From NCBI GenBank assembly GCA_943324575.2, contig CALPMD020000012.1:1-12356 (forward strand): a stretch of DNA of 12,356 bases. The letters run 5' to 3'. Positions 6,733 through 12,356 of this stretch are shown one piece after another (positions within the stretch are counted from its first letter, which is position 1; the number at the start of each line of letters is the position of its first letter). Source of the stretch: Akkermansia muciniphila (GTDB lineage Bacteria > Verrucomicrobiota > Verrucomicrobiia > Verrucomicrobiales > Akkermansiaceae). A program made the position numbers and the translations under genes. Under the pieces are notes generated by a model, which worked only from the letters and a program-made list of their open reading frames with translations, made no database searches and was not told the DNA's origin.

Positions 6733-8319
6733 TTAACCCTGATCGATTGTTTTCTCCGTGGAGGCGTCGATAATTGAAAAGCGTTCACGATTGAGTGTTG
6801 GGTCGGAGCGGAAGATAAGCCGTCCCGAGTGTGAGCGCTCCAGTTCGACGAGGAGCTTGGCGTCTTCGCTTTTGAAGCGGTTGAGGACGTCGCTGTTTAC
6901 GACCACAACGATGTCGCCGACCGAATCCCGATGTTTCTGGATGATGGTGTTGAGGCGGCGCTGGATTTCGATGGACATAGTCATGGGGGTTTTGACGCGA
7001 GCGCGGCCTTGGCAATACGGGCAGGGCTCGTACATAGAATCGCGCAGCGACTCGTTGAGGCGCTGGCGGGTCATTTCCATGAGGCCTACTGGAGAAATCT
7101 GCAGGACTTGGGTCTTGGCCTTGTCCTTTTTGAGGCGCTCTTTGATCGCTTTATATACGGTTTGCTGGTCCTTGCGGTGGCGCATGTCGATCAGGTCGAT
7201 GACAACCAATCCGCCAATATTGCGCAGACGCAGCTGGCGGGCGACTTCAACGGCGGCCTCAACGTTGGTCTCGAGAATCATTTTGTCGACGTCCTTCGAT
7301 CCGCGATTTCGACCCGTATTGACGTCGACAGCGATGAGGGCCTCAGTTTCGTCGATCACGATGTAGCCTCCGCAGGGAAGCCAAACTTGACGGGAAAAAG
7401 CCTCGTCGATTTGTTTCTGAATTCCAACTCCTTCAAAGATCGGCTGGGTGGCGGAGTGGATATGGTGGATGCGGCGCTTGGCACGGCGGGAGATTTTACC
7501 GGCGATGGTGCGAATCAGTTCCGTGGTTTCTGCATCGTCACAGAGGACTTGGTCGACCTCATCGGTCAGGAAATCGCGGGCGGTACGTTCGATCAGGCCG
7601 GGCTCTTGGAAAATGCAGGCGGGCGCAGGGTTGTTTTCACGGCGTGCTTCGATCTCGTCCCATTGTTCCAGTAGCATGGCAAGGTCGCGAACAAAGTGGC
7701 GTGCGCGGGTGCCTTGGGCGACCGTACGCATAATGATCCCCATGCCTTCAGGAACGGAGAGTTTTTGGACGATTTTGCGCAGACGCAGGCGTTCTTTTGG
7801 CTCCTCGATTTTTCGTGAGATACCGAATTGCTCGGTATAAGGCATGAGGACGAGATAGCGACCGGCGAGTGAAATGTTCGTGGTCACCCGTGGACCTTTG
7901 GTGCCGATGGGCCCTTTGGAAACTTGGATCACGATTTCTGAACCGATCGGATAGATGCTTGGGATATCCTTTGAGGAGATCTTCTTTTGTTGCTTCTTTT
8001 TGCCTTCACGCTGGATCTCTTCAAGTCCGCCATCCAAAGCGGCGGGAATCGCATCCCAGAAATGAAGAAATGCATTCTTATCGAGTCCGATGTCAACGAA
8101 CATGGCCTTGAGGCCACCCTCGATGTTTTTGACGCGGCCTTTGAAAATGCCCCCGACGATGTTTTGGTCACCTTCGCGTTCGACCGTGTACTCTTCGAGG
8201 ACGCCATCTTCAAGAAGGGCGACGCGACGTTCGAGTTTTTCGACGTTTACGACGATGCTTGTACCACGGGAGGGGTTTGGTTTGCCCAGGCCGAAAAGTT
8301 TTTTAATTTGTTGAATCAT
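6733..8319 (-). CDS. rng: ribonuclease E/G family endoribonuclease
   Basis: An endonuclease that cuts single-stranded, AU-rich RNA in rRNA maturation and mRNA decay. The 528 residues are close to RNase G (about 490) and lack the long C-terminal scaffold of RNase E. After a short basic leader comes an S1-type RNA-binding domain (about 54-145; GGIFKGRVKNIEGGLKAMFVDIG), interrupted by a Lys-rich insert (about 95-118). The DNase I-like catalytic core has Asp332 in VDVNTG and Asp375 in VIDLIDM, 43 residues apart like Asp303 and Asp346 of E. coli RNase E. CPYCQG (433-438) is the zinc-link that joins subunits in pairs. A small C-terminal domain follows. It begins 56 bases after the PBP2 stop with no terminator between. 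E. coli rng (once cafA) also lies downstream of mreBCD. The family assignment is firm; G rather than E is judged from length. Confidence 0.95.
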   Translation of the reverse strand: MIQQIKKLFGLGKPNPSRGTSIVVNVEKLERRVALLEDGVLEEYTVEREGDQNIVGGIFKGRVKNIEGGLKAMFVDIGLDKNAFLHFWDAIPAALDGGLEEIQREGKKKQQKKISSKDIPSIYPIGSEIVIQVSKGPIGTKGPRVTTNISLAGRYLVLMPYTEQFGISRKIEEPKERLRLRKIVQKLSVPEGMGIIMRTVAQGTRARHFVRDLAMLLEQWDEIEARRENNPAPACIFQEPGLIERTARDFLTDEVDQVLCDDAETTELIRTIAGKISRRAKRRIHHIHSATQPIFEGVGIQKQIDEAFSRQVWLPCGGYIVIDETEALIAVDVNTGRNRGSKDVDKMILETNVEAAVEVARQLRLRNIGGLVVIDLIDMRHRKDQQTVYKAIKERLKKDKAKTQVLQISPVGLMEMTRQRLNESLRDSMYEPCPYCQGRARVKTPMTMSIEIQRRLNTIIQKHRDSVGDIVVVVNSDVLNRFKSEDAKLLVELERSHSGRLIFRSDPTLNRERFSIIDASTEKTIDQG

Positions 8320-8375
8320 GTGAATAGGTGTTTGTTGAAAAAATGATGTTGGATAGGTCGTGGTTTTTTGGGAAA

Positions 8376-10595
8376 TCAGGGTGAGGGGACTGGGAGAGCT
8401 CGTGGGATGACTGAACCCTCGGCATCGACCTCGGGGGTGATGGTGGGTGTGGGCGTGGTAACAGCCGAAGGTGAGGGGAGCACTGCGGGAGCGGTTTCTC
8501 CCGCTTCATCGCCTGTCTCGCCGCTCTCTTCATTATCTGGATGTTTGGTGGACAAAGCCATCGGTATGGCCTTCGGAGCGCCTTCGATATCACCCGCTTC
8601 GACTGCCGCGATGACATCGGCTGGAATGTCGATGGTTTTTTCAATGCGATCCGTATTTCCGAAGACTTTAGTGAGTGGTTTAATCGGCAGCCGTGCCCCC
8701 CCATCGCGGGCAAAAAGACCGCGGTAGATGAGATTGACAAGCGGGCCGCAGACTCCGCCGCCAGAACCACCGTTTTGAACCATTACGCAGATCGCGTATT
8801 TGGGAGCATCGTAGGGGGCGAAGCTCATGATCCATGAGTTGTTAGATTTCTTGCCATTGTCGGTCGTCTGCGCGGTGCCACTCTTGCTAGAAACTTGGAT
8901 ATTTGGCAATCTGGCTTTTCCTGAAGTTCCACTAGGTTCATTGGTGGACATCCACATACCCTTACGGATCAATTCGATATCGCTGGCTTTGATCCCCGCC
9001 GCCACGAGGTCGATTTCAAGCTTGGGGGTGTCTTGGACAATGATTTTGCCGTCTTCCGCGATCGCTTGTTTGACGATGCGTGGTTTGTAATACTTGCCGC
9101 CATTGGCAACGCAGGCAGCGACCGCACACAGTTGAAGCGGAGTTGCCATGGAGTCCCCCTGGCCGATTGAGAGGAATGCCGTCAGCGATGGAGTCATCAC
9201 GAGGGATGGATTTGCGCTGCGCCACGCACGGCTTCCAGGCAAGATTCCGGAGTCTTCCTTAGGCAGTTCGATCCCAGTGCGTTTGCCGATTCCGACCATT
9301 TCGCAGCCATCGACCATCGCCTTCCAGCCGATTGTGTTAGCCAGCTTGTTGAAGTAAGGATTGCAGGATTGTTGAATCGCCTGAGACAGATTCGCGACGC
9401 CATGTTTGCCGTGGTGTTGGTTCCAGATCCAGCATCCGACCTGCTTATTACCGTATGTCACATAGCCGTCGCATGTATACTGACGGGTCGCTAAGCCGGC
9501 CGCAGCCCCCGCGATGGCTGTGGGGATTTTCATGGTCGATCCGGGAGTGAACTCGGAAATGGCGCGGTTGGTGAAGGGGGCTAATTGCTGGTTGGCCCGA
9601 TACAGGTCCCATGCGGCTTGGGAAATGCTGGGGATGAAATCGTTCGGATCATAGTCCGGTACCGATCCCATCGCGAGGACTTCGCCCGTATGAACGTCCA
9701 TCACCACTCCTGCCGCACGACCGGCGAAGCGCAGCGTGTTTTCGAGTAGGTATTGGGCACCGGCATCAATCGTCAGTCGGACTTTCGATCCTACGCCGGG
9801 TTTGGTATAGTCCGTCATCCGGATCGTGCGTCCCTTCTCGTCCTTGACGATCGTTTTCTGGCCTTCCGGCCCACGCAGGATTTGGTCCATCGAATTTTCC
9901 ACGCCGGCGACCCCCTTGTCATCACCGATGTAGTGGTCGAACTTGTGGGTGGAGCTCTCAGGAACGTCGCCCTTTTCCCACTGCTTGAGGTATCCCAAGA
10001 CGTGGCTGGCGAGAGCCCCGTAGGGATATTGCCGCTGCGGACGGATATTGAGATGGACCCCGGGCAGCTCTAGATTGTGTTCCGCGAACTTAGCAAACTC
10101 ATCGTAGCTCAGATCCGAGCGATAGCTGAACGGAATGAGTCCTCCGTGGGTCAAGAAGTGCGTGCGTAGGTTTCCGGCCTTGAAGTTTCTCGCAAGGCGC
10201 AGGTTGGGGCTGTCGAGAATCTTGATGGGGCCTTCCTTGACGATCGCCACGATGTCTTTTTCAGATCGTTTGCGGGGCAATCCATTCTCTTTGGTCAGCC
10301 GATGAATGGTCGGATCTTCGATGTGCTGCGAGAGGTAGGCCTGACGAACTTCATCCAAGTTGAAAGACGCCTCGTAGTTGCGAAGGTTACGGGCCAGTGT
10401 GACCCCATTGCGATCGGTGATTTCGCCGCGGATGCCGGGCTCGCGGATCGTGACTGTCCGGTTCCCAGGCACGATTTGGAGGAAGTCGTCACGGCGCTCG
10501 ATTTGGAACTCATAAAGACGCGTCAGCAAGGTTCCGAAACCGACGAGCACGAGTGCCGTCAGTAAATAGAGCCGGAATCGAAAGTGAGGTTCCAT
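8376..10595 (-). CDS. mrdA: penicillin-binding protein 2 (elongasome transpeptidase)
   Basis: A class B penicillin-binding protein, anchored in the inner membrane with its body in the periplasm, which cross-links new peptidoglycan during cell elongation. A transmembrane segment lies at about 9-27. A dimerisation/pedestal domain follows, with REPGIRGEITDRNG (51-64) and RQYPYGALASHVLGY (188-202). The transpeptidase domain (about 275-625) has all three motifs: STMK (353-356) with the catalytic Ser353, SCN (410-412) and KSG (571-573). At 739 residues it is longer than the usual 600-650. The excess is a C-terminal tail from about 640, ending in about 50 residues rich in Pro, Thr, Ser and Glu. The start is 3 bases after the mreD stop, so translation is probably coupled. 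No Shine-Dalgarno sequence is visible. Confidence 0.96.
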   Translation of the reverse strand: MEPHFRFRLYLLTALVLVGFGTLLTRLYEFQIERRDDFLQIVPGNRTVTIREPGIRGEITDRNGVTLARNLRNYEASFNLDEVRQAYLSQHIEDPTIHRLTKENGLPRKRSEKDIVAIVKEGPIKILDSPNLRLARNFKAGNLRTHFLTHGGLIPFSYRSDLSYDEFAKFAEHNLELPGVHLNIRPQRQYPYGALASHVLGYLKQWEKGDVPESSTHKFDHYIGDDKGVAGVENSMDQILRGPEGQKTIVKDEKGRTIRMTDYTKPGVGSKVRLTIDAGAQYLLENTLRFAGRAAGVVMDVHTGEVLAMGSVPDYDPNDFIPSISQAAWDLYRANQQLAPFTNRAISEFTPGSTMKIPTAIAGAAAGLATRQYTCDGYVTYGNKQVGCWIWNQHHGKHGVANLSQAIQQSCNPYFNKLANTIGWKAMVDGCEMVGIGKRTGIELPKEDSGILPGSRAWRSANPSLVMTPSLTAFLSIGQGDSMATPLQLCAVAACVANGGKYYKPRIVKQAIAEDGKIIVQDTPKLEIDLVAAGIKASDIELIRKGMWMSTNEPSGTSGKARLPNIQVSSKSGTAQTTDNGKKSNNSWIMSFAPYDAPKYAICVMVQNGGSGGGVCGPLVNLIYRGLFARDGGARLPIKPLTKVFGNTDRIEKTIDIPADVIAAVEAGDIEGAPKAIPMALSTKHPDNEESGETGDEAGETAPAVLPSPSAVTTPTPTITPEVDAEGSVIPRALPVPSP

Positions 10596-10598
10596 GCG

Positions 10599-11183
10599 TC
10601 AGTGAATGCGGCGGCGATTTCTGCCTGCTTGGGGGTAGATTGGGTGGCCACATGCTTTGGCGATCCAAAACAGCAATCCAAAGACGAACGGTGAAAAAAT
10701 CAGGGTGAGCAGCGAGGTGAACCCCATCTGCAGCAAGGTGGCCTTACTGAGTGTGAAGTCTCCCCTGACAAAGGTGATGATGAGATACTCGACTGTTAGA
10801 TAGAGGAAGATAACGATTCCCGACAACAGTGCAGAGAGCCGCCATTTACCTTGGCGGAACAGCGGTTGGATTCCCTGCATCAGCAAACCCATCGCGCCAA
10901 AAAGCAAAATCGAGTAGCCAAAGTGCAGTGACTCGACCTGTTGGGTGTATACCTCAGGGGAGCCGCCATGCGGGCCCAGTGCGCAATGAGCATCCCAAAA
11001 TAAGCCACCGATGAAGGCGAGAATCAACATCGCGGGCTGTTGCAGCGTGACAGCGGTGCAGAGGAAAACCAGTTGCACCAACAAAATCCGCGACTGGTAG
11101 AGCTCCGCGAACGATGGCATGAACTGCTGGGCCACAAATGATGCCAGTAGAAGTAAAATCGTGATGAATGTGTAACGAATCAC
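10599..11183 (-). CDS. mreD: rod shape-determining membrane protein MreD
   Basis: A 194-residue integral membrane protein with about five or six hydrophobic segments (roughly 4-22, 33-47, 52-64, 89-108, 117-138 and 150-175) and a basic cytoplasmic tail (RNRRRIH). GLFWDAHCALGPHG (60-73) is the recognisable MreD stretch after the third segment; many MreD proteins have a similar GLxxD pattern. MreD links MreC and the PBP2-RodA machine to cytoplasmic MreB filaments. The sequence is poorly conserved in this family, so the name rests on topology plus its place between mreC and mrdA. The start is a GTG, 3 bases after the mreC stop. Confidence 0.9.
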   Translation of the reverse strand: MIRYTFITILLLLASFVAQQFMPSFAELYQSRILLVQLVFLCTAVTLQQPAMLILAFIGGLFWDAHCALGPHGGSPEVYTQQVESLHFGYSILLFGAMGLLMQGIQPLFRQGKWRLSALLSGIVIFLYLTVEYLIITFVRGDFTLSKATLLQMGFTSLLTLIFSPFVFGLLFWIAKACGHPIYPQAGRNRRRIH

Positions 11184-11186
11184 GGT

Positions 11187-11999
11187 CTAGGGATCGGCTG
11201 AGAGTACCACAAAAACGGTACCTAGATCCGCGAAGTTCACCGAGGGTCGGACGAGTGCTTCGGAATCCACGGCGCCTTTTTCGACGGAATCAATGGTTCC
11301 AAGTAAAATGTTAGGCTGGAAGATTCCTCCCCGGCCGGTGGTGAAAACCTTCTGCCCCGGGTGGAGCGCGGCATCGATGGATAGAAATCTCAGTCGCAAC
11401 AGCGGGTTGCCGTCAAATCGTCCCCGCTGGCCGCTGAGAATCCCGACTTCCGGCGAGCCTTCGACTCTGGCGGAAACCTGGCACTTCTCATCGGTAAGTA
11501 GTAGCACGGAAGAGCGTTTTTGATCCTTGTAGATGCGGTCAACTTTGCCGACCAGTCCTTCACTCGATAGCACCGCCAACTGCGTCCCGATCCCGCTTTC
11601 CTCGCCGGCGTCAATGTCCACAGTTTGCCACCAAGTGGTTGGCTGGCGTCGGAGAACCCGGGTGGCGACCAGATCAAAGTGATTGGCTTTTTTGTAATTC
11701 AGGGCATGACGCAGCTGCTCATTTTCGTTTTCGAGTTCACGATAACGGGATTCGATGATGGCGAGCCGATCCATGTTACTGCGGACGGCTTGCAACTCGA
11801 CTTCGAGTTCTTTCGAGCGCCGCGTTTCCTGACGAAATGCGTGTGCCTTCGCGTCCAGCTTCGATCCGGACCTTAAAAACGGCGACATCGCCGAAAAATA
11901 AACATCCTGAACCTCGCGAACGGCTCGGTCGCTGCGGGTGAATGCCCAGACGCTTCCTCCGAGGAAGAACAGCAGGGCGATGAGGTTGAGCGGCTTCAT
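11187..11999 (-). CDS. mreC: rod shape-determining protein MreC
   Basis: A 270-residue bitopic inner-membrane protein whose periplasmic part binds and activates PBP2. It has a single N-terminal transmembrane segment (about 4-20), a coiled coil (about 48-100, rich in Glu, Arg and Leu) and the paired beta-barrel domain characteristic of MreC. The family landmarks are present: VATRVLRRQPTTWW (111-124), the glycine-rich TTGRGGIFQPNILLGTI (220-236) and the closing NFADLGTVFVV (255-265). The length is typical for the family. It starts 12 bases after the mreB stop and ends 3 bases before mreD, as expected in an mreBCD operon. No Shine-Dalgarno sequence precedes the ATG. Confidence 0.96.
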   Translation of the reverse strand: MKPLNLIALLFFLGGSVWAFTRSDRAVREVQDVYFSAMSPFLRSGSKLDAKAHAFRQETRRSKELEVELQAVRSNMDRLAIIESRYRELENENEQLRHALNYKKANHFDLVATRVLRRQPTTWWQTVDIDAGEESGIGTQLAVLSSEGLVGKVDRIYKDQKRSSVLLLTDEKCQVSARVEGSPEVGILSGQRGRFDGNPLLRLRFLSIDAALHPGQKVFTTGRGGIFQPNILLGTIDSVEKGAVDSEALVRPSVNFADLGTVFVVLSADP

Positions 12000-12011
12000 G
12001 CCGGGGTTGGC

Positions 12012-12356
12012 TTAGCGGTCGGAGTTGGCGACCCGCTTGAGAAGGGCCAGTTCCTGAAGGGCCTTGCCAGTGCCTTCGGCCACGGCGCTCAGCGGATCCT
12101 CAGCAATATGGACGGGCAATCCGGTTTCCTCTCGCAAGAGGCGGTCCAACCCCTTGAGCAATGCTCCGCCGCCCGCCAAGACAATCCCGCGATCGACAAG
12201 GTCGGCCGCAAGCTCCGGTGGGCAGCGTTCGAGGGTCGTACGGACCGCGTCAACAATGGTGCTGAGCGGGTCTGCCATGGCTTCCCGGATTTCCTGCGAG
12301 GTGATGGTGATGGTTTTAGGAAGTCCTGCCACCAAGTCGCGGCCTTTGACTTCCAT
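12012..12356 (-). CDS. mreB: rod shape-determining protein MreB, C-terminal part (5' end outside window)
   Basis: The last 114 residues of the bacterial actin homologue, which forms membrane-bound filaments that guide elongasome movement. The Met at the window edge is internal: it begins [15 protein letters not shown], a mid-protein MreB segment, and MreB is normally about 340 residues. Further landmarks are [17 protein letters not shown], the actin-fold nucleotide-binding glycine loop near the C terminus, and the ending [14 protein letters not shown]. It is the first visible gene of the minus-strand cluster, and the operon promoter lies outside the window. Confidence 0.96.
   Translation of the reverse strand: MEVKGRDLVAGLPKTITITSQEIREAMADPLSTIVDAVRTTLERCPPELAADLVDRGIVLAGGGALLKGLDRLLREETGLPVHIAEDPLSAVAEGTGKALQELALLKRVANSDR

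Noticed and set aside
6931..7674. Open frame of 247 codons on the plus strand opposite rng
   Set aside because: The minus-strand frame has all catalytic and zinc-link motifs of RNase E/G; the antisense frame has none and no plausible start signals.

Overview
The window looks like chromosomal housekeeping DNA from a Verrucomicrobiota-type (PVC superphylum) bacterium. Four things point that way. A GreA-type transcript-cleavage domain sits at the end of a long helical N-terminal region, as in Chlamydiae. A surface protein carries a PEP-CTERM-like tail. Almost no start codon has a Shine-Dalgarno sequence. A tight mreBCD-PBP2-RNase G cell-shape cluster is present. The phylum assignment is inference; no rRNA or tRNA is in view.

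Left arm, plus strand (1-3337): the 3' part of the long GreA-family gene, then eno (enolase), which ends at a good rho-independent terminator, then an independent small gene for a protein of two ACT domains.

Middle (3338-4812): an AT-rich island with one minus-strand gene for a secreted protein with an N-terminal signal peptide and an IPEL/transmembrane/RKRR tail. The 593 bases upstream of it hold no convincing gene. They switch abruptly from very AT-rich to GC-rich near 4590 and contain an unusual run of perfect palindromes, a terminator-like hairpin for the genes to the right, and a doubtful 63-residue ORF.

Right arm, all minus strand (4813-12356, transcribed right to left): mreB (C-terminal part), mreC, mreD, mrdA (PBP2), rng (RNase E/G family), pyk (pyruvate kinase) and a small GGQ release-factor-like gene. 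The first four are separated by 3-12 bases and surely form one operon. MreB filaments, MreC and MreD organise the elongasome in which PBP2 cross-links peptidoglycan; RodA, the usual glycosyltransferase partner, is not here. rng and pyk follow after gaps of about 60 bases with no terminator in between, so read-through is likely. Enolase and pyruvate kinase carry out consecutive steps at the end of glycolysis.

I do not see a new defence or mobile system. The points most worth a second look are: a hybrid potassium-site signature in pyruvate kinase; a release-factor-like protein whose motifs resemble mitochondrial MTRFR (C12orf65); the palindrome-rich intergenic region; the PEP-CTERM-like island; and the near absence of Shine-Dalgarno sequences.
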